NCBI GenBank assembly: GCA_028343155.1
Contig: JAOLXX010000018.1
Location: forward strand, 1-49,420
Origin: Polaribacter sp.
GTDB taxonomy: Bacteria > Bacteroidota > Bacteroidia > Flavobacteriales > Flavobacteriaceae
DNA: 49,420 nucleotides
Direction of reading: 5' to 3'
Within the stretch, counting starts at the first letter, position 1, and each line of letters opens with the position of its first letter. Below the pieces are notes generated by a model. The model saw only the letters and a program-made list of their open reading frames with translations, searched no databases and was not told the origin of the DNA. The position numbers and the translations under genes were made by a program. Shown here in pieces: positions 33,141 through 41,935 of this stretch.

Positions 33141-34532
33141 TTATTTAATTTTTGATATTTGTGCCATTAATTCTGCTTCAGCAACTATTTTTCCGTTTGC
33201 ATATGCATAGGCTTGCATGTGACAAATACCTCTTCGTATAGGTGTTATTAATTCACACTTAAATATAATAGTGTCTCCAGGTAAAACTTTTTGTTTGAAT
33301 TTTACTTTATCCATCTTCATAAAATAAGTTAGATAATTTTCTGGATCTGGAACCGTATTTAAGACTAAAACACCACCACATTGTGCCATTGACTCTACTT
33401 GTAAAACACCAGGCATTACTGGAGAACCTGGGAAATGACCTACAAAAAAGTTTTCATTCATGGTCACATTCTTCATTCCTACAACATGTGTGTCAGAAAG
33501 TTCTAAGATTCTATCAATCAATAGAAAAGGAGGTCTGTGTGGTAAAACTTCCATTATTTGATGAATATCCATCAAAGGAGTTTCATTTAAATTGTATTGA
33601 GGAATATTATTCCTTTTTTCTTGCTTAATAATTTGCGCCAGTTTTTTAGCAAACTGTGTATTTATTAGGTGACCTGGTTTATTTGCAATTACTTTCCCTT
33701 TAATTCTGGTTCCTACCAATGCCAAATCTCCAATTACGTCTAATAATTTATGTCTGGCAGCTTCGTTAGCCCAATGTAAAGTAAGATTATCTAAAATACC
33801 ATTAGGTTTAATTGTAATGTTCTCTTTATTAAATGCCTTCTTCAGCTTCTCCATAGTTCTTGGAGACAATTCTTTATCAACATAGACAATAGCATTGTTT
33901 AAATCACCTCCTTTAATGAGATCATTTTCTATAAGCATTTCAATTTCATGTAAAAAACTAAACGTTCTTGCGGCAGCAATTTCTTCTTTAAAATCTGAAA
34001 TCTTATTTAGAGTTGCATTTTGCGTTCCTAATATTTTTGTACCAAAATCTACCATGGTAGTGACTTGGTATTCCGCTGAAGGCATTAAAATAATTTCGCT
34101 CCCAGTAATTTCATCCTTATAAGAAATAATTTCTTTAACAACATACTCATTAATACAAGCATCTTGCTCTTGAATTCCTGCATTTTCTATAGCTTCTACA
34201 AAAAACTTAGAAGAACCATCCATAATTGGTGGCTCAGAAGAATCTAATTCTATAAGAAGATTATCAAGATCTAATCCAACAGCAGCAGCTAAAACATGCT
34301 CTGAAGTTTGAATTTGAACCCCATTCTTTTCTAGATTTGTTCCTCTTTGTGTGTTTACAACATACTCTGCTTTTGCTGCTATAATTGGTGATCCCTCTAA
34401 GTCTACTCTACAAAATGCAAAACCATGATTTATAGGTGCAGGTTTAATTGTCATTTTTACTGTATTACCTGTGTGAATACCAACACCAGATAAACTTATT
34501 TCTCTTTTTATCGTTTTTTGTTTTGTACTCAT
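33141..34532 (-). CDS. lpxC/fabZ: Bifunctional LpxC deacetylase / FabZ hydroxyacyl-ACP dehydratase
   Basis: A 463-residue fusion. The N-terminal ~300 residues are LpxC, the zinc deacetylase of lipid A synthesis: SEHVLAAAVGLDLDNL (His ligand), DSSEPPIMDGSS with catalytic Glu, and HKLLDVIGDLALVG with the other ligands. The C-terminal ~150 residues are FabZ: VLPHRPPFLLIDR and GHFPGSPVMPGVLQVESMAQ with its His and Glu catalytic pair. The fusion is typical of Bacteroidota and couples the shared hydroxyacyl-ACP pool of lipid A and fatty-acid synthesis. Its start overlaps lpxD by 4 bases, and it precedes lpxA by 2 bases. Confidence 0.96.
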   Translation of the reverse strand: MSTKQKTIKREISLSGVGIHTGNTVKMTIKPAPINHGFAFCRVDLEGSPIIAAKAEYVVNTQRGTNLEKNGVQIQTSEHVLAAAVGLDLDNLLIELDSSEPPIMDGSSKFFVEAIENAGIQEQDACINEYVVKEIISYKDEITGSEIILMPSAEYQVTTMVDFGTKILGTQNATLNKISDFKEEIAAARTFSFLHEIEMLIENDLIKGGDLNNAIVYVDKELSPRTMEKLKKAFNKENITIKPNGILDNLTLHWANEAARHKLLDVIGDLALVGTRIKGKVIANKPGHLINTQFAKKLAQIIKQEKRNNIPQYNLNETPLMDIHQIMEVLPHRPPFLLIDRILELSDTHVVGMKNVTMNENFFVGHFPGSPVMPGVLQVESMAQCGGVLVLNTVPDPENYLTYFMKMDKVKFKQKVLPGDTIIFKCELITPIRRGICHMQAYAYANGKIVAEAELMAQISKIK

Positions 34533-35566
34533 TCTAGTTCTTTTTCAGCATTAATTTCTTTTTTTATTTTACTTACAGTTTCAACTAATTCTGGAAGGTT
34601 TTTAAAGTGAACATACGATTTAAAGTAGTCATTATAATTAAATGCAGGAGTTCCTTGAACAACAGCATGCGCTTTCAAATTTTTTGAAATCCCTGATTGT
34701 GCTTGAATTTTTAAATTAGATCCTAAATTTAAATGCCCCGCAATCCCTACTTGGCCTCCAATTGTACAAGCCTCACCAATTTTTGTTGAACCAGCAATAC
34801 CTGTTTGAGCAGCTATAACTGTGTTTTTTCCTATTTCTACATTATGAGCTACTTGTATTTGATTGTCTAGTTTGACACCTTCTCTTATAATCGTTGACCC
34901 CATAGTAGCTCTGTCTATTGTGCAAGAAGAGCCAATGTCAACATTATCTTCAAGAATAACATTTCCAATTTGTGGGATTGCTTCATAAACGCTATTTTTA
35001 TCGCGTGTATAACCAAATCCATCAGAACCAATAATAGCACCAGAATGAATTTTACAATTATTTCCTATAACAGTTTCTGAATATACTTTTACACCTGAAA
35101 AAAGAACACAATTATCTCCAATGGTACTATTATCACCAATATATGAATTCGGATAAATTTTCACATTATCTCCAATAACGACATTTTCTCCTATATAAGA
35201 AAAAGCACCTAGATAGACATCAATTCCAATTTTAGACGAATTAGAAATAAACGTCGGCTGTTCTATGCCAATTTTATTATTCCTTACTTGATTGTAAAAT
35301 GCTAATAATTTAGAAAAAGATTCGTAAGCATTTTCTACTTTAATAAGTGTTGAAACTGTTTTTTTCGCTGGCTCGAAGTCCTTGTTTACAATAACAACAG
35401 ATGCATTTGAGGTATATAAAAATGGACTGTATTTTGAATTGGAAAGAAAGGTTAAAGCCCCTTTTCCTCCTTCTTCGATTTTAGCTATTTTAGAAACTTC
35501 TTCATTAGGATTCCCTATGATTACACCTTCTAAAATATCGGCTATTTGTTGTGCTGTAAACTTCAT
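34529..35566 (-). CDS. lpxD: UDP-3-O-acylglucosamine N-acyltransferase LpxD
   Basis: Third step of lipid A synthesis, adding the second 3-hydroxyacyl chain. It has 345 residues: an N-terminal uridine-binding domain (MKFTAQQIADILEGVIIG onward), a hexapeptide beta-helix (~105-300) with IQVAHNVEIGKNTV carrying the catalytic His, and a short C-terminal helix. The frame extends to a TTG at 35575, but ATG 35566 gives the standard MKFT start. It overlaps lpxC/fabZ by 4 bases and follows the HD gene by 46 bases, so it belongs to the same transcript. Confidence 0.94.
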   Translation of the reverse strand: MKFTAQQIADILEGVIIGNPNEEVSKIAKIEEGGKGALTFLSNSKYSPFLYTSNASVVIVNKDFEPAKKTVSTLIKVENAYESFSKLLAFYNQVRNNKIGIEQPTFISNSSKIGIDVYLGAFSYIGENVVIGDNVKIYPNSYIGDNSTIGDNCVLFSGVKVYSETVIGNNCKIHSGAIIGSDGFGYTRDKNSVYEAIPQIGNVILEDNVDIGSSCTIDRATMGSTIIREGVKLDNQIQVAHNVEIGKNTVIAAQTGIAGSTKIGEACTIGGQVGIAGHLNLGSNLKIQAQSGISKNLKAHAVVQGTPAFNYNDYFKSYVHFKNLPELVETVSKIKKEINAEKELE

Positions 35567-35612
35567 TAAAAGCAAAAATATAAAATTTATAGTGATTTGG
35601 CTAATATCATTG

Positions 35613-36857
35613 TTACTTTGGATAACAAATAAAATATTTAACCACAGGATTTGTAAGCGCTTGAAGGTTTAATTGGTCTGAAGCTTTCGCAATATCTTTT
35701 AGATTTCCATCTTTTTTTAAAATATAAATAGGCTTTTCCTGTTGATAGGCTTGGTTTGTTATCTTGTTTGAGAAAACAAAAAATTTGGTTTCTTTTTCTG
35801 AAAGCTCCATTTTTTTTGAAACTTCTTCTATTTTGTTTTGTAAAATTACTTCTTCAAATTCACTTTGTTGAATTTCAATACGAAGTAGTTTTCTATTAAT
35901 AATCATTTTTGATAATAAAGAGAGAACCTTATCTTCGTGGTATGTCCATTCTTTAATGGCTAATAAAATATCATAATCGTCTAATTGTGAAAACATGTTT
36001 AAAGTTTCTACATTAAAATTGACTTCAGATATTTGATGATAAAGAAAATACTTTAAAGAGGAACTTGCAGAGAGTGCTATTCCTTTTTCTGTTAATTCCT
36101 TGGCTCTTTTCAAAACATTCACCAACATGTTTTCTGCAACTAGCCCTGTTTTATGTAAATATACTTGCCAATACATTAGCCTTCTGGCAATTAAGAATTT
36201 TTCCACAGAATAAATCCCTTTTTCCTCAATAACTAAAGCATCCTCTTTCACATTCATCATGGCGATTAGCCTGTCTGATGAAATGTTTCCTTCAGTAACA
36301 CCTGTATAAAAACTGTCTCTTTTTAGATAATCTAACCGATCAATATCTAATTGACTAGAAATTAACTGACATAAAAATTTACGAGAGTATTTACCTTCAA
36401 ATATTGCAATTGCTAGGGTTAATTGTCCTTCAAACTCTTCATTGAGGCTTTTCATGAATTTTAAAGAGATTTCTTCATGAGAAACCCCATTAACAATACT
36501 ATGTTCTAAGGCATGAGAATACGCACCATGTCCAATATCATGCAATAAAATAGCACAATAGAGGGCATTTTCCTCTTCATTAGATATTTTTACCTCTTTA
36601 AAACGTAATCCTCTTACCGCTTTTTGCATTAAATGCATGCAACCAATTGCGTGATGAAATCGTGTGTGATTTGCTCCTGGATACACTAAGTTAGATAACC
36701 CCATTTGAGTTATTCTCCTTAAGCGTTGAAAATAAGGGTGTTCTATAATGTCAAAAATTAAAGTCGTTGGTATTTGAATAAAACCATAAATTGGATCATT
36801 CAAAATTTTTAATTTATTCGGTTTTTTAGTATTCAAAAGCGCGTTTTTATATTCCAT
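35613..36857 (-). CDS. HD-domain phosphohydrolase (SAMHD1/dNTPase-like)
   Basis: A 414-residue metal-dependent phosphohydrolase, probably acting on nucleotides. The HD metal site is complete: HTRFHHAIGCMHL, LLHDIGHGAYSHALEH, and the last Asp in SSQLDIDRLDYLKRDSFY, a spacing and sequence typical of the SAMHD1-like group (also called YdhJ-like). The C-terminal ~150 residues lack a known domain. It is the first gene of the minus-strand lpx cluster, preceding lpxD by 46 bases. I recall the same pairing in other Flavobacteriia. Substrate is unknown. Confidence 0.9.
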   Translation of the reverse strand: MEYKNALLNTKKPNKLKILNDPIYGFIQIPTTLIFDIIEHPYFQRLRRITQMGLSNLVYPGANHTRFHHAIGCMHLMQKAVRGLRFKEVKISNEEENALYCAILLHDIGHGAYSHALEHSIVNGVSHEEISLKFMKSLNEEFEGQLTLAIAIFEGKYSRKFLCQLISSQLDIDRLDYLKRDSFYTGVTEGNISSDRLIAMMNVKEDALVIEEKGIYSVEKFLIARRLMYWQVYLHKTGLVAENMLVNVLKRAKELTEKGIALSASSSLKYFLYHQISEVNFNVETLNMFSQLDDYDILLAIKEWTYHEDKVLSLLSKMIINRKLLRIEIQQSEFEEVILQNKIEEVSKKMELSEKETKFFVFSNKITNQAYQQEKPIYILKKDGNLKDIAKASDQLNLQALTNPVVKYFICYPK

Positions 36858-37093
36858 GGCAAAATACGACTTAATGCCATAAATTCACAATAAAAATGGA
36901 AGTTGATTTTTAGATTTAAGTAAACAAGTTATTTATTGTAAACGAAAAATACTCCTCTGCTTATGTATATTTAAAAAAGTACCTTCCTGGATCTTTAGTA
37001 GCATAAAATTGGCAATATTTTATTATTATTAAACCCAAATAAATATAACAAATAGTTACATTTAGCGTTCAATGTTAAAATAACAAACGAAGT

Positions 37094-38641
37094 ATGGGTA
37101 GTATACAAATTTTATGGGTAGATGATGAGATAGAATTATTAAAACCTCACATTCTTTTTTTGGAACACAAAAATTACAAAGTAACGACCTGTACAAATGG
37201 TGCAGATGCTATTGAATTGGTTGATGAAAAGAATTTTGACATTGTTTTTTTAGATGAAAACATGCCCGGTTTAACGGGGTTAGACACCCTTGCAGAAATT
37301 AAACAAAAACAATCCAACTTGCCAGTTGTAATGATTACAAAAAGTGAGGAAGAATACATCATGGAAGAAGCAATTGGGGCTAAAATTGCAGATTATCTGA
37401 TAAAACCTGTAAACCCAAATCAGATTTTGCTGAGTTTGAAGAAAAACTTAGATCATTCTCGTTTAATTTCTGAAAAAACCACCTCAAGTTATCAACAAGA
37501 ATTTAGAAAAATTTCAATGGATTTGGCTATGGTCAATTCTTATGAAGATTGGATTGAACTCTATAAAAAACTTGTTCACTGGGAATTAGAACTAGAAAAC
37601 ATTAGCGATCCAGGAATGTTAGGAATTCTTGAAAGTCAAAAACAAGAAGCCAATAATCAGTTTTTTAAGTTTATAAAAAAGAACTATGAAGACTACTTAA
37701 CAGCACACGACAAACCTACTTTTTCACATACTTTATTTAAAGATTTTGTAGTTCCTGAATTAAGTAAAGAACAAGGTGTTTTGTGGGTTGTTATTGATAA
37801 TTTACGCTATGATCAATATCGAATTTTAGAACCAATCATTAATGATCACTATAAAAAAGAAGAAGAGCATTCTTATTTTTCTATTCTACCAACGGCAACT
37901 CAATATGCTAGAAATGCTATTTTTTCTGGATTAATGCCTTCTGAAATGGAAAAAAAGCACCCAAATTTTTGGAAAAATGACACAGGTGATGGTGGAATGA
38001 ATTTGTATGAGAATGAATTTTTATCAGCGCAAATAAAACGTTTAAGTTTAGATATAAAACACGAATACTATAAGATTACCAACTTAAGAAACGGAAAGGA
38101 ATTGTTGGACAATTATAACAAGACAAAACAAAACGACTTGACTGCTGTTGTCTATAATTTTGTAGACATGTTATCGCATTCTAAAACAGAATTAGAGGTT
38201 ATAAAAGAGCTGGCTGGAGACGACAAAGCATATCGAAGTTTGACACTGAGCTGGTTTAAAAACTCCCCCTTGTTTGGAATCATACAAAAGGCACAACAAT
38301 TAGGACATAAATTAATCATCACCACAGACCATGGAACGATTAACTGCAAGCACCCTACAAAAGTAATTGGCGATAAAAACATCAGCGCAAACCTACGCTA
38401 CAAAACAGGGAAAAGCATTTCCTATGAAGAAAAAGATGTCTACGCTGTAAGAAATCCAAAAAATATATTTTTACCAACAATAGCAATGAATAGTGCTTTT
38501 ATTTTCGCAAAAGAAGATTTGTTTTTTGCGTATCCAAATAACTTTAATCATTTTGTTAAGTATTATAAGAACACCTATCAACATGGAGGTGTTTCTTTAG
38601 AAGAAATGATTATTCCTTTTGCTGTTTATAGCCCGAAATAA
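37094..38641 (+). CDS. porX: PorX-type response regulator with PglZ effector domain
   Basis: Response regulator that controls genes of the type IX secretion system and gliding in Bacteroidota, working with the PorY kinase and sigma factor SigP in characterised species. It has 515 residues: a CheY-like receiver (~1-125) with the acidic pocket WVDDE (Asp10, Asp11), phospho-acceptor Asp54 in VFLDENMPG and Lys in DYLIKPVNP. A helical linker follows, then a PglZ alkaline-phosphatase-fold domain (~210-515) with metal-site segments VVIDNLRYDQYR, LPTATQYARNAIFSG, NFVDMLSHSKTE, TTDHGTI and YQHGGVSLEEM. There is no DNA-binding domain. No porY is in the window. It starts a plus-strand run with tsaE and ald. 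Confidence 0.93.
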   Translation: MGSIQILWVDDEIELLKPHILFLEHKNYKVTTCTNGADAIELVDEKNFDIVFLDENMPGLTGLDTLAEIKQKQSNLPVVMITKSEEEYIMEEAIGAKIADYLIKPVNPNQILLSLKKNLDHSRLISEKTTSSYQQEFRKISMDLAMVNSYEDWIELYKKLVHWELELENISDPGMLGILESQKQEANNQFFKFIKKNYEDYLTAHDKPTFSHTLFKDFVVPELSKEQGVLWVVIDNLRYDQYRILEPIINDHYKKEEEHSYFSILPTATQYARNAIFSGLMPSEMEKKHPNFWKNDTGDGGMNLYENEFLSAQIKRLSLDIKHEYYKITNLRNGKELLDNYNKTKQNDLTAVVYNFVDMLSHSKTELEVIKELAGDDKAYRSLTLSWFKNSPLFGIIQKAQQLGHKLIITTDHGTINCKHPTKVIGDKNISANLRYKTGKSISYEEKDVYAVRNPKNIFLPTIAMNSAFIFAKEDLFFAYPNNFNHFVKYYKNTYQHGGVSLEEMIIPFAVYSPK

Positions 38642-38648
38642 AAAAATA

Positions 38649-38665
38649 CAGTATTCAGTAATAGT
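38649..38665. repeat. CAGTATTCAGT-type dispersed repeat
   Basis: CAGTATTCAGTAATAGTC just after porX. It shares its core with the repeats near 3662-3690 and 31713-31762. Confidence 0.5.
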
Positions 38666-38789
38666 CCTCATTTTAACTAAATGAACGAAAAACTATTATT
38701 TGAATTTATTTTGAGTAGGAATAATTTTCAGCCCTTAGAGGTTTTTAAAAACTTCCAAGGTTTCTTACTTTTACATTTTATAAATAGAA

Positions 38790-39197
38790 ATGAACAAAAA
38801 CTACTCTTTAGAAAACTTATCTGAAGTTGCTTCCAAACTTATTTCATCTGTAGGCAATAGAAACCTCCTATTTTATGGACAAATGGGCGTTGGAAAAACA
38901 ACACTTATCAAAGAAATTTGTAAACAACTTGGTGTTTTGGATCCCATCTCCTCTCCTACTTTTTCACTGGTAAATGAATATCAAACTTCAAAAAACAAGA
39001 AAGTCTTTCATTTTGATTTTTATAGAATTGAAGCGGAAGAGGAAGCTTTTGATCTGGGAATAGAAGAATATTTCGATACAGGTGCTTGGTGTTTGGTAGA
39101 ATGGCCGGAAAACATAGAAAACTTATTACCGATAGGTGCTGTTCAAATTCATTTAACTATTTTAGAGGGCGAACAACGCAACATTCAACTAAAATAA
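38790..39197 (+). CDS. tsaE: tRNA threonylcarbamoyladenosine biosynthesis protein TsaE
   Basis: ATPase partner of TsaD and TsaB in making the t6A37 modification of ANN-decoding tRNAs. It has 135 residues. The P-loop GQMGVGKTTLIKEI (~31-44), the segment DPISSPTFSLVNEY and FHFDFYRIE, plus LVEWPENIENLLP near the C-terminus, are TsaE signatures. It is followed after 7 bases by ald, with which it is probably co-transcribed; I recall this tsaE-ald order in Flavobacteriia. There is no tsaD or tsaB nearby. Confidence 0.93.
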   Translation: MNKNYSLENLSEVASKLISSVGNRNLLFYGQMGVGKTTLIKEICKQLGVLDPISSPTFSLVNEYQTSKNKKVFHFDFYRIEAEEEAFDLGIEEYFDTGAWCLVEWPENIENLLPIGAVQIHLTILEGEQRNIQLK

Positions 39198-39204
39198 ACA
39201 AACT

Positions 39205-40401
39205 ATGAGTTCATTTTCCCCCTTTAGCAAAGAAGAATTACTGCCACAGGAAGAAATGTTAGAAATTAAAAAGCAAAAAGGAGAATTGTTTATTGGAGTT
39301 CCCAAAGAAACTTACTTGGGTGAAAAACGAGTTTGTTTAACTCCTGATGCGGTTTCTGCTTTGTGTGCTCACGGACACAGAATTGTTATAGAAACTGGTG
39401 CTGGAGAGAATGCAAACTATTCTGACAAAGAATATGCTGAAGCGGGTGCAAAAATTTCTTACGACATAGAAGAGGCTTTTAAATGTAATATCGTTTTAAA
39501 GGTAGCACCTCCCACTCAGAAAGAAATTGAGTATATGAATCCAAAAGCGATTTTAATTTCTTCTTTACAGCTAAAAACCCAGCAAAGAAAATACTTTGAA
39601 TGCATCGCAAAAAAGAAAATCACGGCGGTTTCTTTTGATTATATAAAAGACGATCATGATACCTATCCGATTGTAAAATCGTTGAGTGAAATTGCAGGAA
39701 CAGCTTCTGTTTTAATTGCTGCAGAATTAATGAGCGGAACCAACAAAGGAAATGGTTTGTTATTGGGAAACATTGGGGGTGTTCCACCTACCAGCGTCGT
39801 TGTTTTTGGAGCAGGAACCGTAGGAGAATATGCCGTAAGAACAGCCATTGGTTTGGGCGCAAGAGTCAAAGTTTTTGACAACTCTATTACCAAATTACGA
39901 AAATTACAACATTCTTTAAGTACACCTATTTATACTTCAACATTGCAGCCAAAATCCGTTGCAAAAGCATTAATGCGAGCAGATGTAGCTATTGGAGCCA
40001 TCAGAGGAAAAAACAGATCGCCTATTGTAGCTACTGAAGAAATGGTAGCCAATATGAAAGAAGGTGCTATAATAATTGATGTAAGTATCGATAGAGGTGG
40101 TTGTTTTGAAACCTCTAATGTAACGACTCATGCAGCACCTACCTTTGTAAAGCATGGCGTAGTACATTATTGTGTGCCAAATATTCTTGCGCGTTATTCG
40201 AGAACAGCTTCTCTCTCTATTAGTAATATTTTTACGCCCTATTTATTAAATATTGCTGAGGAAGGCGGATTTGAAAATGCGGCTCGTTTTAATAAAAGCT
40301 TGAGAAATGGCATGTATTTTTATCACGGAGTGCTTACCAACAGAACGGTAGCAGATTGGTTTAATTTGCCTTATCGTGATATTAACTTGTTGATTCTTTA
40401 A
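39205..40401 (+). CDS. ald: Alanine dehydrogenase
   Basis: Reversible NAD-dependent deamination of L-alanine to pyruvate, or a close relative. It has 398 residues, longer than B. subtilis Ald (378), owing to an N-terminal extension of ~30 residues (MSSFSPFSKEELLPQEEMLEI). The substrate domain has GVPKETYLGEKRVCLTPDAV. The NAD-binding Rossmann motif is VVVFGAGTVGEYAVRTAIGLGARVKVFD. The catalytic region contains IIDVSIDRGGCFETS and ends with the family-typical VHYCVPNILARYSRTAS. It follows tsaE by 7 bases. Saccharopine dehydrogenases share this fold, but the motifs favour Ald. Confidence 0.92.
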   Translation: MSSFSPFSKEELLPQEEMLEIKKQKGELFIGVPKETYLGEKRVCLTPDAVSALCAHGHRIVIETGAGENANYSDKEYAEAGAKISYDIEEAFKCNIVLKVAPPTQKEIEYMNPKAILISSLQLKTQQRKYFECIAKKKITAVSFDYIKDDHDTYPIVKSLSEIAGTASVLIAAELMSGTNKGNGLLLGNIGGVPPTSVVVFGAGTVGEYAVRTAIGLGARVKVFDNSITKLRKLQHSLSTPIYTSTLQPKSVAKALMRADVAIGAIRGKNRSPIVATEEMVANMKEGAIIIDVSIDRGGCFETSNVTTHAAPTFVKHGVVHYCVPNILARYSRTASLSISNIFTPYLLNIAEEGGFENAARFNKSLRNGMYFYHGVLTNRTVADWFNLPYRDINLLIL

Positions 40402-40554
40402 CAATATTTATTGTAAAGAGACACAAAACCAAAATACACAAAGTAGTTTTGATAATAATAGCGGAATTTTTAAATTGATTTTTTTTTATTTTTATTCTTG
40501 AAATAACGCTGTGAAAATTCTCTGTAAATTTAGATAAAACGACTTCATTTTCCA

Positions 40555-40562
40555 TAACTTTG
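40555..40562 (+). promoter_or_regulatory. -7 box of the DUF4258-like gene
   Basis: TAACTTTG matches TAnnTTTG, 17 bases before the ATG at 40580. The expected start near 40568 leaves a leader of ~12 bases. Confidence 0.5.
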
Positions 40563-40579
40563 TAGCTCAAAAATTTACA

Positions 40580-40948
40580 ATGCTCATTAAAAGAATAGGT
40601 TATTATTTAGTTGGTTTGTCTTTAGGCTCTATTGGTGTTTACTTTTTCTGGCAAAAGAAAAAAGCTACTTTCGATTACGGTATGGATGCTAGAACACTTA
40701 AGACAATTAGAGTTAAGGAACGGTTGTTTTCTGAGGACGCCAAAAATGCCATGCAAAAGTTTGATATTGACACTTTAAAGATCGCTATAATTTTAAAAAC
40801 TGGTGATGTGGATTTTGGTAAAGGAAACCCAAGACAAAAACCTTGTGCAGAATATTATATATCTGGTGAGAAAGAATTAAAAAGCATTAGTCTTTTGGTA
40901 AAACGATGCGATTCTTCAGCTACTATTGAAAAAGTTATCGTTAAGTGA
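40580..40948 (+). CDS. DUF4258-like small protein with N-terminal membrane anchor
   Basis: A 122-residue protein with one N-terminal hydrophobic helix (~5-24, RIGYYLVGLSLGSIGVYFFW) followed by a positive KKKK stretch, so probably anchored in the inner membrane with the rest facing one side. The soluble part (DIDTLKIAIILKTGDVDFGKGN ... PCAEYYISGEKE) resembles, from memory, flavobacterial proteins annotated DUF4258. There are two cysteines (PCAEYY and KRCDSS). The function is unknown. It lies downstream of ald on the same strand but with its own promoter box. Confidence 0.75.
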   Translation: MLIKRIGYYLVGLSLGSIGVYFFWQKKKATFDYGMDARTLKTIRVKERLFSEDAKNAMQKFDIDTLKIAIILKTGDVDFGKGNPRQKPCAEYYISGEKELKSISLLVKRCDSSATIEKVIVK

Positions 40949-41119
40949 TTTTAAAATCCTTTCAGTTTTTTTTCTCTTTTTGCAGAAGAAACATAATAGC
41001 AAAAAACAAGTTGCATACAAGTAGAAAATTCCTTGAAAATGTATTTAAAAGTGATCAGTTTTAGAAAACTGACATTTAAATTTTTCAGGAGTAACGATAG
41101 GTTTTGTATTCTTTTGAAT

Positions 41120-41794
41120 TCATTCTTTTAAATTTTCATCATAATACTTTTCAAGTTTCGCTACATTTTTTATGGTCTTTTTAACCCAATTAAAATACAA
41201 AACTTCTTTTTCTTCTTTCGATAATTGCCAATCAACATTAGAGTTTCTGAGTTTTGTAGTTACGTCTTGCAGTACAATTGCTGCTGCAACAGATATATTT
41301 AAACTCTCTGTAAAACCAACCATTGGTATTTTTAGAAATCCATCTGCTTGTTCTTTTACATAATCTGAAACGCCTTCTGCTTCTACTCCAAATACAAATG
41401 CTGATTTTTTTGTAACATCAAAATCTTGTAGTAAACAGGAATCATTATGAGGTGTTGTTGCAATGATTTGATATCCATTTTCGCGTAAATTGTCCAAACA
41501 AATTTTAGTATTATTTCCGTCCGACTTGTACCTTTTGGAAGTAATCCATTTTTGAGAACCTTTAGCCACATGCCGAGAAACCTTATTGGTATATTTATTT
41601 TCAATGGCATGCACGTCTTGCACCCCAAAAATATCACAGGTTCTTATAACCGCACTTGCATTGTGGGATTGAAAAATATCTTCTAAAACCACCGTAAAAT
41701 GCTTGGTTCTCTTTTCCAAAACCCTTTTAAAGAGGTTTTTTCTTTTGTCTGTTAAATAGCCTTCAAAAAAATGCAACCGTTTTTCATCAATCAT
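41120..41794 (-). CDS. trmH: tRNA/rRNA 2'-O-methyltransferase, TrmH type
   Basis: SpoU-family knotted methyltransferase of 224 residues. The three SPOUT motifs are visible: HNASAVIRTCDIFGV (motif 1), FVFGVEAEGVSDYV (motif 2) and IPMVGFTESLNISVAAAIV (motif 3, the knot and SAM pocket). The N-terminal and C-terminal helices match TrmH, which methylates G18 of tRNAs, better than rRNA-specific RlmB. The ATG at 41794 is only 5 bases after a -7 box, so the transcript may be leaderless. Confidence 0.87.
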   Translation of the reverse strand: MIDEKRLHFFEGYLTDKRKNLFKRVLEKRTKHFTVVLEDIFQSHNASAVIRTCDIFGVQDVHAIENKYTNKVSRHVAKGSQKWITSKRYKSDGNNTKICLDNLRENGYQIIATTPHNDSCLLQDFDVTKKSAFVFGVEAEGVSDYVKEQADGFLKIPMVGFTESLNISVAAAIVLQDVTTKLRNSNVDWQLSKEEKEVLYFNWVKKTIKNVAKLEKYYDENLKE

Positions 41795-41799
41795 TACTA

Positions 41800-41807
41800 C
41801 AAACTTA
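41800..41807 (-). promoter_or_regulatory. -7 box at the trmH start
   Basis: Reads TAAGTTTG on the minus strand, ending 5 bases before the ATG. A leaderless mRNA would follow. No TTTG -33 box is visible at the usual distance. Confidence 0.4.
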
Positions 41808-41935
41808 AAGTTAATATTTTCATCTTCATGTAAGATTTTTGAAAAAGAGTCAAACTACTTCAAATTAAAAAATAAGGTATTTTAACTGGAGGGTTCTACA
41901 AAAGTATTGAAAGTAAATAAAACCTCACAACGAAG

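Noticed and set aside
41055..41072. Inverted repeat TCAGTTTTAGAAAACTGA between the DUF4258-like gene and trmH as a terminator
   Set aside because: It has only a 2-base loop and no T-run, so it is too weak to call.
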